Shown here piece after piece: positions 26,659 to 36,203 of a stretch of 64,000 bases of DNA (positions within the stretch are counted from its first letter, which is position 1; every line of letters starts with the position of its first letter). The stretch is from Muribaculaceae bacterium (GTDB lineage: Bacteria; Bacteroidota; Bacteroidia; Bacteroidales; Muribaculaceae). The notes beneath the pieces are model-generated. The model was not told the DNA's origin, searched no databases, and saw only the letters and a program-made list of their open reading frames with translations. A program made the position numbers and the translations under genes. The stretch lies in NCBI GenBank assembly GCA_022510405.1, contig JAFLTP010000008.1:38784-102783 (forward strand). Direction: 5' to 3'.

Positions 26659-29337
26659 ATGAAATTATTTAACAAAGTTTACCTCTGTCTGGCCACGAGC
26701 TCAATCTTGTTGGGAGCTTCGTGTTCGAATGAGACTCCATGGAGCGGTAGTTCACAGGCGGATGGAAAAATCAATCTGAACGTATGGGCAGACGGACAGG
26801 TTAACATGAGTACCAGGGCCGATGATGTGGCATCTTTGGTGCCCAATGAAGCAGAATTTTCTATAACATTGAAAAGCACTGACGGTAGCTATAACAATAC
26901 TTGGAAAAATTTAAACGCATTCAAGGGTGAAAATGGTTTCCCGATGGGAAATTACATTATTTCCGCTACTTTCGGAGACATTAAGGAGGAGGGTTTCAAA
27001 AATCCTTATTATTATGGAGAAACCCCTGTAAATGTCATTAAAGGTGAGGAAAGCAGTGTAGTTATTACTGCTGCATTAGCAAATTCGATGTTCAGTGTAA
27101 GATATACTGATGATTTCAAAAAATTCTTTCCTGGTTACAGTGCCACAGTCACGACAGAGGGACACGAACCGGTGGTTTTTGTTCAAAGCGAATCCCGACC
27201 TGCCTATATCACTCCGGGATTGGATGCCATTGTTAAATTAACATTGACTAATCCAGCAAATGAGACTGTGACAGTAAGTCCAACCAAATTTAAGGCAGAA
27301 CCACGTAAACATTACATAGTGACCTTTGGTGTGGATGGAAACATTAATTTGGGTGATGCATCACTTAAAATTGAATGGTCGGAAGAATTGGTGAGCCAAG
27401 ATAAACCAATTTCTTTGACAGATGAATTGTTTACCACAGCTGCTCCGACTGTAACCTTGGAAGGTTATTCAAATACGGAACCTTTGTTTGAAGGATTGGA
27501 ATATGAAGGAATAAATCCGGAATTCCATATCGTGGCTTTAGGAGGTCTTACCCATGCTACATTGACATTAGCTGCAGAAGAGGGTAATGGGGTTGTCCCC
27601 ACAGGTTTCTCTTCAATTGATCTTGTAAACGCTGATGCCAATAACCAATCCATTCTCAATTCCTGCGGTATTGTTTGTAACGGACTATACGACAAGGTTG
27701 ACAAATTTGCTGTAGTAAACTTTAAAGAATATTTAAAAGGATTGACTCCAGGAACTTACACTGCTAAAATTGATGTGGAGGATAAATTTTCAAGAACATT
27801 GGAAACTCCAGTAGAATTCAAAGTAGTAATAACCGGACTGGAATATAATTTCCTGACCTATGAAAAACCGGATTTCTTGGCTAATGAAATCAACGTGGTG
27901 GTTGAAACGAATTGTAAGGTTTTAAAAGACCAACTGATGTTTAAAGTTTGGGATACTAAAGAGGATTTTGTAAATCCGGTATCCGCAGAATTCGTAACTG
28001 CTGTATCTCCGGAAGGATTTTCTGATACCAAAGAATTTGTTTACACCTATAAACTGGTATTGCCGGAAGCAATAGATAATTATCTATGGAAGGTTCAGAC
28101 ACAAGTTCCCAATAAGAATGCACATGAAATGGATGTTAATGTAAATATGCCGGAATTCACTGTCGATGTGGATGCATTTGCCAAGAAAGTCAAATTCAGA
28201 ATCAATCCCGATCAAGAATCTGTAAGTAAATACGGACAAGACTTATTCAATAACTTCAAACTCTATAAAGGAAGCCAATTAATTTCATCAGGCTATTCCT
28301 ATGATGCTTCTACCAGTATCATTACTTTGACTGAAGGAATCACACCTGATACTAATTATAGTGACTTCGTTATTTCTTTTGGTAGAAAAGTTAATCCGAC
28401 AGATGACTCAAAAATCAGTGCATTCCAAAGTGAAAAAGACACAGGTGTTCCAAATGGAGACTTCGAAACTTTAAAAGAAGTTTATGCAGAAACAATCAAC
28501 CAAGGTGGAACTTGGGCAACTTCCAGTGGAGATTTTGGAAGCAATTATCAGAATACTGCAACCTTTAAGATTTCTGAAGCGGAAAATTGGTCAACCTCCA
28601 ATAACAAAACAATGGGAGGCAATAATAAGAATACCTGGTTTTATATTCCATCAGTTTTTAATACAAATCTAGAATATACGGGTAGATGTCCAGGGGTTGG
28701 TTTAGGTACAGGAAGTAAGTCTGGAACTCCTTCAAGTTATTCTGACTTTGAACCCCACTCGGGAGAAAATGCGATGGTCATTAGAAATGTAGCTTGGGAT
28801 CCCTCTGGTACCACTCCTACTAGAGATACAACTGGCGGAACAAGTGGTTTTATTAAAGTTAAGGGTACAGATTCATATTATAATTATAATGTACCTACAA
28901 TCGCAAATAAAAGTGCTGGAAAAATGTTTTTAGGGACTTATCCTATGTCGGAAAAATTTGAAGAGGCACAAGGTTATCCATTTGCATCAAGACCTTTGAA
29001 ATTAAAAGGATGGTATAAATATAGTAAAGACAGTTCTAACCAAGAAGATAATGGTAAAATTTCAATTATTGTATATGATAATGACACTCCAATTGCTTCA
29101 GGTGAAAAAGAATTAAGCGAAACAGTAGGTATGTTAGATTTTGAAATTGATTTAGATTCCTATGCTTTCCAATCAAAAGCAACCAGAATTGCTATAATGA
29201 TAACTTCTTCTAAATATGCTTCTTCCTCACAAGAATTTGAGAATCAAAATATTGCAGTAACAACATATTTGTCAAAAATTGAATCTTATATGCATGGTGC
29301 AACCTTAATAATTGATGACCTCTCTTTCGAATATTAA
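26659..29337 (+). CDS. DUF4493 and PCMD domain lipoprotein (first of set)
   Basis: An 892-residue lipoprotein: signal peptide ending GASC (Cys22), CSNETPWSG after the lipid site, a DUF4493 domain (about 36-250) with the TRAD site at Arg53 and the family segment MGNYIISATFGDI, further Ig-like strands, and a C-terminal PCMD (putative carbohydrate metabolism) domain (about 600-892) opening at VPNGDFETL and closing with TLIIDDLSFEY. PCMD folds are jelly-roll-like and are thought to bind glycans. The last 900 bp are visibly richer in A/T than the first part. First of four consecutive lipoprotein genes; likely at the cell surface. Confidence 0.75.
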   Translation: MKLFNKVYLCLATSSILLGASCSNETPWSGSSQADGKINLNVWADGQVNMSTRADDVASLVPNEAEFSITLKSTDGSYNNTWKNLNAFKGENGFPMGNYIISATFGDIKEEGFKNPYYYGETPVNVIKGEESSVVITAALANSMFSVRYTDDFKKFFPGYSATVTTEGHEPVVFVQSESRPAYITPGLDAIVKLTLTNPANETVTVSPTKFKAEPRKHYIVTFGVDGNINLGDASLKIEWSEELVSQDKPISLTDELFTTAAPTVTLEGYSNTEPLFEGLEYEGINPEFHIVALGGLTHATLTLAAEEGNGVVPTGFSSIDLVNADANNQSILNSCGIVCNGLYDKVDKFAVVNFKEYLKGLTPGTYTAKIDVEDKFSRTLETPVEFKVVITGLEYNFLTYEKPDFLANEINVVVETNCKVLKDQLMFKVWDTKEDFVNPVSAEFVTAVSPEGFSDTKEFVYTYKLVLPEAIDNYLWKVQTQVPNKNAHEMDVNVNMPEFTVDVDAFAKKVKFRINPDQESVSKYGQDLFNNFKLYKGSQLISSGYSYDASTSIITLTEGITPDTNYSDFVISFGRKVNPTDDSKISAFQSEKDTGVPNGDFETLKEVYAETINQGGTWATSSGDFGSNYQNTATFKISEAENWSTSNNKTMGGNNKNTWFYIPSVFNTNLEYTGRCPGVGLGTGSKSGTPSSYSDFEPHSGENAMVIRNVAWDPSGTTPTRDTTGGTSGFIKVKGTDSYYNYNVPTIANKSAGKMFLGTYPMSEKFEEAQGYPFASRPLKLKGWYKYSKDSSNQEDNGKISIIVYDNDTPIASGEKELSETVGMLDFEIDLDSYAFQSKATRIAIMITSSKYASSSQEFENQNIAVTTYLSKIESYMHGATLIIDDLSFEY

Positions 29338-29345
29338 TACTAAAC

Positions 29346-30671
29346 ATGATTATGAAAAAAATTAAATATATAATTCCTATAATTGCATCTTTAGGGTTTG
29401 TTTCCTGTTCTGTAGAGAAACCTTTTGAGGGTGGACACGCTTCCGGTACAGGTGAACTCAGTAAATATGCCTTCGATATTGATGCATCTGTGATGGATAA
29501 TACCAGAGCCACTACTTCCCAAGATCTTATTGATGATTTTTCAATTGTAATACAGAAAATTGCAACAACACCTCTAACCGCTGCATCCTACAATAGGTAT
29601 GGCGACATGCCGGATGTGGTAACCCTGGATGCTGGGAGTTACAAAGCGTTTGCCACTTATGGAGAGAACCCGGATGCTGCTTTCGAAAAACCATACTTCC
29701 TTGGCGAATCTGAGGTTTTCGACATCGTGGCTGATAAAATCACTACAGATATAGGTGATATAAAGTGTAAACTGGAGAATGTGAAGGTTACCATTGATTT
29801 CCATTCCTCTTTATATAATGTGACAGATGAGAATGCATACGTAGAAGTTTATGTAAATAAGGATGCATCTCTGAAATTTACAAAAGATGAAAAACGTGCC
29901 GGATATTTCAAACATTCCGATGTGTGCACATTGACAGCCACATTCCATGGTGTGGTTGACGGAGTGGAACTCAATGAAGTAAAGACTCTTGACAATGTTT
30001 CCAAGGGAAACGAATACAGTCTCACTTTCTCCAAACACACGTATTCGGAAGATAGTGACGAAGGTCAATTGTCAGCCGGTGTAAATGTAGCAGCTTCGGT
30101 AACTATAGTAAATCTCAATGATAAGATTACAATAGAAGAAGACAAAGTGTTGGATGACAAAGAAAGACCTTCGGAAAGCGATCCATCTGCCGGTGAAGAC
30201 CCTGGCACAGAAGATCCCGAAGATCCTGAAGGGCCCGGAACAGAAGAACCTGAAAACCCCGGAAAGATCCCAACCATTGAGGCTCAAGACCCAATAGATT
30301 TAGATAAAGTAAATGAAGTAGATAATTCTTCTACTGTTGTTATAATCTTCACCAGCCAAATAGGATTCACTAAGTTTGTAGCAGATATAGAGTCAAATGA
30401 TTTAACCGATGAAGAGTTAAAGCAGGTAGGTCTTGCCGCTCACTTAGATTTGATTAATCCCGGTGAGTTAAAAGACCCGCTTCAAGGTTTAGGATTATTA
30501 AAAAATGAAGAAGGAGAAGATGTAGATTCAGTTTTAGGCCAAAAGATTGTTAAATTTGACATATCAAGGTTTATGACTCCCCTGTCTATTTTCCCTGGTG
30601 AACATCATTTCATTATAAAAGTAGGTGATGATAATGGTGAAAATCAATGTACTTTGAAACTTAAAATATAA
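29346..30671 (+). CDS. DUF4493 lipoprotein with Pro/Glu linker
   Basis: A 441-residue lipoprotein: signal peptide ending FVSC (Cys21), CSVEKPFEGG, then DUF4493 (about 35-250) with TRA at Arg54 and LDAGSYKAFATYGE. A Pro/Glu/Asp/Gly linker follows (about 280-310), then a C-terminal segment of about 130 residues I do not recognise (VVIIFTSQIGFTKFVADIE), not a PCMD domain. Start at the first of two close ATGs; the second (29352) is equally possible. Lies 8 bp after the first DUF4493 gene and before the third, so one operon. Confidence 0.7.
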   Translation: MIMKKIKYIIPIIASLGFVSCSVEKPFEGGHASGTGELSKYAFDIDASVMDNTRATTSQDLIDDFSIVIQKIATTPLTAASYNRYGDMPDVVTLDAGSYKAFATYGENPDAAFEKPYFLGESEVFDIVADKITTDIGDIKCKLENVKVTIDFHSSLYNVTDENAYVEVYVNKDASLKFTKDEKRAGYFKHSDVCTLTATFHGVVDGVELNEVKTLDNVSKGNEYSLTFSKHTYSEDSDEGQLSAGVNVAASVTIVNLNDKITIEEDKVLDDKERPSESDPSAGEDPGTEDPEDPEGPGTEEPENPGKIPTIEAQDPIDLDKVNEVDNSSTVVIIFTSQIGFTKFVADIESNDLTDEELKQVGLAAHLDLINPGELKDPLQGLGLLKNEEGEDVDSVLGQKIVKFDISRFMTPLSIFPGEHHFIIKVGDDNGENQCTLKLKI

Positions 30672-30679
30672 TAATAGCC

Positions 30680-32986
30680 ATGACGAAAGCATATAGATAT
30701 ACAATCCTAGGGGCTGTTATTATGACAGCTACCTGCTTATTGAGTTGTAGCAATGAGTCTCCATTTATTAGTGAAGGAGATGGTGTTCTTAAAATGAATA
30801 CTGAAGTGAGAAGTGACATAAATATAGTTACCAGAGGTACCATAGCCGGTTATGAAGATAAATATCTTGAGGACAACTTAGTGGTTTATATAGAAAACTC
30901 TAAGGGCGTGATAAGAAAATATCTTGGTTACGACCAAATCCCGGAAGCTATTTCTCTTCCTGTCGGCACTTATGTTGTGGAAGGTTGGACCGGGGACTCG
31001 GTGTCTGCTTCGTTTGACAAGAAATTTTTCCGTGGATATCACAAAGATGTGAAGGTTGATGCCGGTAGCAATGAGATGTCTCTCAAACTTGACATCGCAA
31101 ACGTGGTTGTGCAAGTTGACCCTCAATCTTTACAACAAGGTATTTCTGATTTGAAAGTGACTTTCTATCATTCCAGAGATAAATTAGAATTCGGAGAAAA
31201 CGAGATTAAAGAAGAAAAAAGAGGTTATTTCATGATGCCTAACGACGACACAAATCTCAGTTTTACAATCGAAGGAAAAAATGCTCTCGGAGAACCTTTC
31301 ACCAAGACCGGTGAAATTGAAAATGTAGAAAGAGCACATTTATACAATATGAAACTCACTTCAGAACCAGTGGTTAACACTACTGGGGGTGGTTTAATCA
31401 AATTGGTTATCGAAGATATCCCGGTGATTGAGGAAAAATTTGAGATTCTTCCGGGCCCATATTTCAAGGCTACGTATGGTCAGGACGCTCTGGATCTTGA
31501 ACGACAAATCTCTTCCACGTCAGATCCTAAAGATTTCAAAGATGTAAAGATAAGGGCTTTGGCTTATGAGAATATGGAAGAATTGAAAATTAAATTTGAT
31601 TCCAAAATATTGACACAAATACAAGAATTGGAAAATGTTTCCGAAACTAATTTGATGGAACCAAATAAACCTAATTCTTGGAACAACGATAATATTCAAC
31701 TTATGATTGAGGATAAAGAAAATGAAAAAAGTTCAATATCCGGTAACGCTGATATCAAAGTTGTTGAGGCCTGGATAACCATAAAGGCAGAATTCTTCAA
31801 TAAGTTGCAAGCTAATGACTCTGAATATGTAATAGAATTTCAGGCCAGGGATAAAAGGGGTTATGTAGGATTAGCAACGTTAAAAATAGCTAACTCTGAA
31901 TCGGCACTTGCAGACCCGATTCTTAGTGAAGAGGCTCCAAATGAAAATAAATCACCAATGGCCATATTATCAAATTCGGCGGAATTGAATTTGACTTTAT
32001 TGGATGATAAAGTGCAGGATTTCGGAGTCCTTTACCGGGAAAGTGGTTCTGAAGGTGATTATAATAAGGTATCTGCTTTAGGAAATCAAAATACCTTGTC
32101 AACAAGGGCCACCGGAAAGCAATATACTGTAAAATTGACAGGTTTGAAGGAGAATACTACCTATGAATATAAAGTTTATGCTGATAACTTTATAGAAACC
32201 GGTAGCAGAACCTTTACAACCGAAAGTCATTTTGAGATTCCAAATTCTTCAATGGAAATTTGGGATTCATATAGTGCCAAAACTTTATTGGGTAATAAAA
32301 CCGTTATTTATCCCGGGAATACCGGCCATGACAATACTTTCTGGGATTCAGGTAATGAAGGTGCGGCAACAGCTAATATGACTCTAACTGATAAATCCAC
32401 CACAATGATTGGTAAAGGTACGTATTCAGCATGTTTGCAATCCAAATCGGCATTAGGTATGATTGCCGCCGGTAATATATTTATTGGACAATATGTGGAA
32501 ACTGATGGTACAAACGGGGTGTTATCTTTAGGGAGAGAATACAATGGGAGCCATCCTTCCAATGTAAAAGTGATGGCTAATTACAGACCAGGGTCAAGTG
32601 TAAAAATAATGTCAGGCAATGAGAGTTATGTACCAGACGGCTTTGCAAAAGGAAAAGATCATGGTCAGATCTATGTTGCTTTGACAACGGGACCCATTGA
32701 AATTAGAACAAATCCCCAAAAACGCCATCTTTTCAATCAAGAGGAAGAGGAAGTTGTGGCCTATGGAGAAGTGACATTCGAAGGTGTAGATTTTGGTCCT
32801 GATGGAGAATTGGCAGAACTTAAAATACCATTATTTTACAAAGAAAATGCAAAAACTAAAAAAGCTACTCATCTTATAGTAGTATGTTCGGCCTCTAAAT
32901 ATGGCGATTTCTTCTCAGGAAGTCCCGGTTCCACATTCTATCTTGATGATTTTGAACTCGAATACGGTGATATTCAATGGCAATAA
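30680..32986 (+). CDS. DUF4493 and PCMD domain lipoprotein (third of set)
   Basis: A 768-residue lipoprotein: signal peptide ending LLSC (Cys23), CSNESPFIS, DUF4493 (about 35-250) with TRG at Arg52 and LPVGTYVVEGWTGD, an Ig-like middle, an FnIII-like segment ending ENTTYEYKVYADNF, and a PCMD domain (about 515-768) with IEIRTNPQKRHLFNQ and FYLDDFELEYGD. The PCMD part aligns closely with that of the next gene (YEIRTNPNNRQLFNK). 8 bp after the previous gene. Predicted outer-membrane, surface facing. Function unknown; glycan binding is the family-based guess. Confidence 0.75.
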   Translation: MTKAYRYTILGAVIMTATCLLSCSNESPFISEGDGVLKMNTEVRSDINIVTRGTIAGYEDKYLEDNLVVYIENSKGVIRKYLGYDQIPEAISLPVGTYVVEGWTGDSVSASFDKKFFRGYHKDVKVDAGSNEMSLKLDIANVVVQVDPQSLQQGISDLKVTFYHSRDKLEFGENEIKEEKRGYFMMPNDDTNLSFTIEGKNALGEPFTKTGEIENVERAHLYNMKLTSEPVVNTTGGGLIKLVIEDIPVIEEKFEILPGPYFKATYGQDALDLERQISSTSDPKDFKDVKIRALAYENMEELKIKFDSKILTQIQELENVSETNLMEPNKPNSWNNDNIQLMIEDKENEKSSISGNADIKVVEAWITIKAEFFNKLQANDSEYVIEFQARDKRGYVGLATLKIANSESALADPILSEEAPNENKSPMAILSNSAELNLTLLDDKVQDFGVLYRESGSEGDYNKVSALGNQNTLSTRATGKQYTVKLTGLKENTTYEYKVYADNFIETGSRTFTTESHFEIPNSSMEIWDSYSAKTLLGNKTVIYPGNTGHDNTFWDSGNEGAATANMTLTDKSTTMIGKGTYSACLQSKSALGMIAAGNIFIGQYVETDGTNGVLSLGREYNGSHPSNVKVMANYRPGSSVKIMSGNESYVPDGFAKGKDHGQIYVALTTGPIEIRTNPQKRHLFNQEEEEVVAYGEVTFEGVDFGPDGELAELKIPLFYKENAKTKKATHLIVVCSASKYGDFFSGSPGSTFYLDDFELEYGDIQWQ

Positions 32987-33000
32987 TCATCTAAATACAA

Positions 33001-33046
33001 GGCAGGGAGGATTTGCTTCCTCCCTGCCTCCCAAAGTTTTTTCTCA
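33001..33046 (+). terminator. GC-rich hairpin between PCMD genes
   Basis: Perfect 11-bp stem (33001-33011 with 33018-33028) and 6-nt loop, followed after 8 nt by six T. It ends 4 bp before the next ATG, so it may terminate most transcripts or cap the mRNA end and lower expression of the last gene. Confidence 0.65.
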
Positions 33047-33049
33047 ATA

Positions 33050-34627
33050 ATGAAAAGTAACATTCTATATATATTAGTTGCTATAACCGGCTTATTCGGT
33101 TTGTCGGGTTGTATTCATAATGATTTGCCTTATCCAAAAATCACGCAGACCATTACCTCTATTGCAGCCGATGGTGAAAGCCGAGAAGCCTATATCGATT
33201 CTTTAGGTCTTAAAGCAACCATTTATCTTGAAGAAACTACGGATATACAGAATGTGAGATTCACTAAATTCACAGTTTCGACCGGAGGGGAGGCGGATAT
33301 GAACCTTCTTGAAGGATCATACGACCTGGAGAAACCCCTTTATGTTTCAATTACCCGTTATCAAACTTATATATGGGAAATCAATGCGGTGCAGAATATC
33401 GAGAGATATTTTTCTGTAGAAGGACAAGTAGGGGAGACTGTGGTTGATCCTGCCGCCTGCCGTGTGATAGTGTACCTGCCGGAAAATATGGACCTTACAT
33501 CAGTAAAGATAAGTGAAATAAAATTAGGTCCGGAAGGTATAACTACATATGTTCCGGCTCTTTATCAGGGAGCGACTCTGGATCTTACCCATCCCTTAAG
33601 AATAGAGGTGATTAGCCATGGCAGAACCGAATACTGGACCATCTATGCAGAGGTGGTGGAACAGACCGTAGGAACCGACAATGTCGAGGCTTGGAGTCAG
33701 GTTATCTGGGCTTTTGGAAGCTGTGAGGCCGACAAATCCGGTTCTTTCCAGTACAAGGAGTCTTCTTCTGAAGATTGGATTGACATTGATTCCAAATGGC
33801 TCACACAGACAGGAGGTGCCCTGTCATGTTATATCCCGCATCTAAAACCGCTTACAAGTTATGACGTGAGGGCTCTATCAGGCGATGAATATGGAAACAT
33901 AGTAACCGTTACTACGGAAGAAACCATGGATCTTCCTGACGGCTCTTTCGACCAATGGTGGCTCAAGGATGGTAAAATATGGTGTCCTTGGGATGAGGGT
34001 GGCACTCCTTATTGGGATACGGGCAACACCGGAGCTGCGACTTTGGGTCAAAGTAATGTTGTGCCTACAGACCATACAGTCACAGGGACAGGTCAGGCTG
34101 CCGAATTGAATACGAAATTCGTCGGAATCTTCGGTCTCGGTAAACTCGGAGCGGGTTCGATTTACACAGGAAGTTTCAAGAAAGTTGACGGAACTAACGG
34201 TATTCTTGATTTCGGTCGCCAGTTCAATCTGCGTCCCACCAAGCTCCGCGGCTATTATCAATACAAGACAGCCGATATAGATTACACCAATTCCGAATGG
34301 ACCGACCTCAAGGGACGTCCTGACACTTGCCATATCTATTTCGCATTGACCGACTGGACGGCTCCATATGAAATCCGTACGAATCCCAACAACCGTCAAC
34401 TTTTCAACAAGGATGCCGATTATGTGATAGCTTATGGGGAGTTGCTCTATAGCGGCACGATGGATGATTATGCACCCTTCGAAATTGAGTTGGAATACCG
34501 GGATTATTTCACAAATCCCACCTATCTCCAGATCACTTGCGCAGCTTCTAAGTATGGCGACTATTTCACCGGTGCCAACGGAGCTGTACTCTACGTAGAC
34601 GAGTTCTCCCTCGATTACGACTATTAG
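33050..34627 (+). CDS. PCMD domain lipoprotein without DUF4493
   Basis: A 525-residue lipoprotein: signal peptide ending LSGC (Cys21), two tandem Ig-like domains (about 30-120 and 125-215) with matching ends (YIWEINAVQ, YWTIYAEVV), an FnIII-like domain (about 218-295, LKPLTSYDVRALSGDE) and a C-terminal PCMD domain (about 297-525) ending AVLYVDEFSLDYDY. It lacks the TR(A/G) site of the other three. The gene is G/C-richer than the 3' parts of its neighbours. Last gene of the island, followed by a strong terminator. Perhaps the tip or a partner of the other lipoproteins, which is speculation. Confidence 0.75.
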   Translation: MKSNILYILVAITGLFGLSGCIHNDLPYPKITQTITSIAADGESREAYIDSLGLKATIYLEETTDIQNVRFTKFTVSTGGEADMNLLEGSYDLEKPLYVSITRYQTYIWEINAVQNIERYFSVEGQVGETVVDPAACRVIVYLPENMDLTSVKISEIKLGPEGITTYVPALYQGATLDLTHPLRIEVISHGRTEYWTIYAEVVEQTVGTDNVEAWSQVIWAFGSCEADKSGSFQYKESSSEDWIDIDSKWLTQTGGALSCYIPHLKPLTSYDVRALSGDEYGNIVTVTTEETMDLPDGSFDQWWLKDGKIWCPWDEGGTPYWDTGNTGAATLGQSNVVPTDHTVTGTGQAAELNTKFVGIFGLGKLGAGSIYTGSFKKVDGTNGILDFGRQFNLRPTKLRGYYQYKTADIDYTNSEWTDLKGRPDTCHIYFALTDWTAPYEIRTNPNNRQLFNKDADYVIAYGELLYSGTMDDYAPFEIELEYRDYFTNPTYLQITCAASKYGDYFTGANGAVLYVDEFSLDYDY

Positions 34628-34642
34628 ATTCCATTAATATTT

Positions 34643-34689
34643 GACTTTATGGTTCGTGAAAACTACTTACGAACCATAAAGTCTTTTTA
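34643..34689 (+). terminator. Strong terminator ending the lipoprotein island
   Basis: Perfect 15-bp stem (34643-34657 with 34669-34683), 11-nt loop, then five T. It separates the PCMD island from the mannan locus. Confidence 0.9.
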
Positions 34690-34715
34690 TATCATAAAGT
34701 CTCAAATTCATTTAT

Positions 34716-34723
34716 TATCTTTG
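34716..34723 (+). promoter_or_regulatory. Possible -7 box for the first GH5 gene
   Basis: TATCTTTG (TAnnTTTG). No TTTG lies at -33, which suits a promoter that needs an activator such as the neighbouring AraC protein. The same 8-mer occurs before the araC-type gene and the GH5_7 gene. Confidence 0.45.
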
Positions 34724-34829
34724 GAGATATTTTTCAACAGTCTGGTGTTTTATGGTAAAGTTAAGATACCCCAAAGGAGAACAAGATTTTGAAGGAATCA
34801 GATCAGAAAATATAGGAATTATAGGATTT

Positions 34830-36164
34830 ATGAGTAAGTATAAAAAACTGATTAATTTCTTTGTCCTTTTTTCATTGTTTTCACCCGTAATGGCGTGTAG
34901 TAAAAATGATGTCAAGTTTTCACAAGAGGATTTTCAAGAAGAAACACCTTCAAATAATGATGAAAACAAAGGAGAGATAACCTACACTCCTTGGATAAAC
35001 ACGCTACCGAGTGAAATAGAAGGAACAACAGCTGCAGAAGTGGCTAGTTCACTTGGAGTTGGCTGGAATCTTGGTAACCAAATGGACGCTTATTCAAATG
35101 AAATCTCAGCAGAGACCGCTTGGGGAAATCCAAAAGCTACACAAGCACTTTTCGATACCTTGAAATCCAGAGGATTTTCTACTGTCAGAATACCTGTGAC
35201 TTGGTTAGGTCAAATAGGGGATGCGCCAGAATATAAAATTGATGAATCATGGCTAAGCCGGGTGAGAGAATTGGTAGAGATGGCTGAGACAGCCGGCCTG
35301 AACGCTATAGTTAATATTCATCATGACGGGGGCAATAGCAAGCATTGGCTTGATATAAAGAATGCCGCATTGAATCCGGAGAAAAATGAGGAAATCAAGA
35401 AAGAAATCGCGGCAGTATGGAGTCAGATAGCCGAGTCTATGAAAGACAAAGGGAATTTTTTGATGTTTGAGGCTTTTAATGAAATACATGACGGAGGCTG
35501 GGGATGGGGAGCCAACAGAACAGACGGAGGGAAACAGTATGAATGTCTAAACCAATGGAATCAAACATTCGTAGCTGCAGTGAGAAGCACCGGAGGAAAC
35601 AATTCTACACGATGGCTGAGCGTGCCAAGTTACGTCACGAATATAGATTTAGCTACCAATGGCTCCATGACTTTGCCAAAAGATGAGGCCGGGAAAGTTA
35701 TGGTGTCCGTTCATTTCTATGATCCCAATGATTTTGCCTTAAATTCTGTTGTGACAGATTGGGGGCATACCGGTGATAATTCCAAGAAAGGGAGTGTAGT
35801 TCAAGATGAAGACTACATGAGATCACAATTTGCAAAATTGAAAACTTATTGGGTTGATAAGGGCACACCGGTTTATATTGGAGAGACGGGACCACCTAAT
35901 CAAGCTTCCACAAGAGGGAACGCATTTAGAAATTATTATCTTGAATATCTTCACCGCGCAGCCAGGGAAGCGAATTTGGCAGTTATATATTGGGACAACG
36001 GAGCTGTGGGAAGCGGAACCGACAAATTTGGACTTTTCAATCACAGTGATGGCGAAGTGATCAATAACAGTAATGAGGCAATAGATGCAATGGTGAGGGG
36101 AGGAACATGCAGTCAAGAAGGTTACGACCTTAACTGGATTTATAAAAATGCTCCTGAATTCTAA
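34830..36164 (+). CDS. GH5 endo-beta-glucanase/mannanase lipoprotein (GH5_4-like)
   Basis: A 444-residue lipoprotein glycosidase: signal peptide ending VMAC (Cys23), an acidic Asn/Glu spacer, then a GH5 TIM barrel. The acid/base is Glu218 in FEAFNEIHD and the nucleophile Glu352 in VYIGETGP; NIHHDGG gives the conserved His. LGVGWNLGNQMDA and AETAWGNPK resemble subfamily GH5_4, which cuts glucan, xyloglucan or glucomannan backbones. The ATG at 34830 gives a proper lipoprotein signal; an in-frame ATG 78 bp upstream would add a hydrophilic leader. It precedes the AraC gene and probably makes the first cuts at glucosyl sites in glucomannan. The acidic residues after Cys favour surface display. Confidence 0.82.
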   Translation: MSKYKKLINFFVLFSLFSPVMACSKNDVKFSQEDFQEETPSNNDENKGEITYTPWINTLPSEIEGTTAAEVASSLGVGWNLGNQMDAYSNEISAETAWGNPKATQALFDTLKSRGFSTVRIPVTWLGQIGDAPEYKIDESWLSRVRELVEMAETAGLNAIVNIHHDGGNSKHWLDIKNAALNPEKNEEIKKEIAAVWSQIAESMKDKGNFLMFEAFNEIHDGGWGWGANRTDGGKQYECLNQWNQTFVAAVRSTGGNNSTRWLSVPSYVTNIDLATNGSMTLPKDEAGKVMVSVHFYDPNDFALNSVVTDWGHTGDNSKKGSVVQDEDYMRSQFAKLKTYWVDKGTPVYIGETGPPNQASTRGNAFRNYYLEYLHRAAREANLAVIYWDNGAVGSGTDKFGLFNHSDGEVINNSNEAIDAMVRGGTCSQEGYDLNWIYKNAPEF

Positions 36165-36188
36165 TAATTAGAAATGATAAAAAAGTAT

Positions 36189-36196
36189 TATCTTTG
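36189..36196 (+). promoter_or_regulatory. -7 box for araC-type gene, near-leaderless
   Basis: TATCTTTG ends only 7 bp before the ATG at 36204, so a transcript started in the usual place would have almost no leader. No consensus -33 element. Confidence 0.45.
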
Positions 36197-36203
36197 CTCA
36201 TAA

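Noticed and set aside
33878..34399. Antisense open frame of 173 codons over the last PCMD gene
   Set aside because: No domain and no promoter; the sense frame has a signal peptide and a recognised domain.
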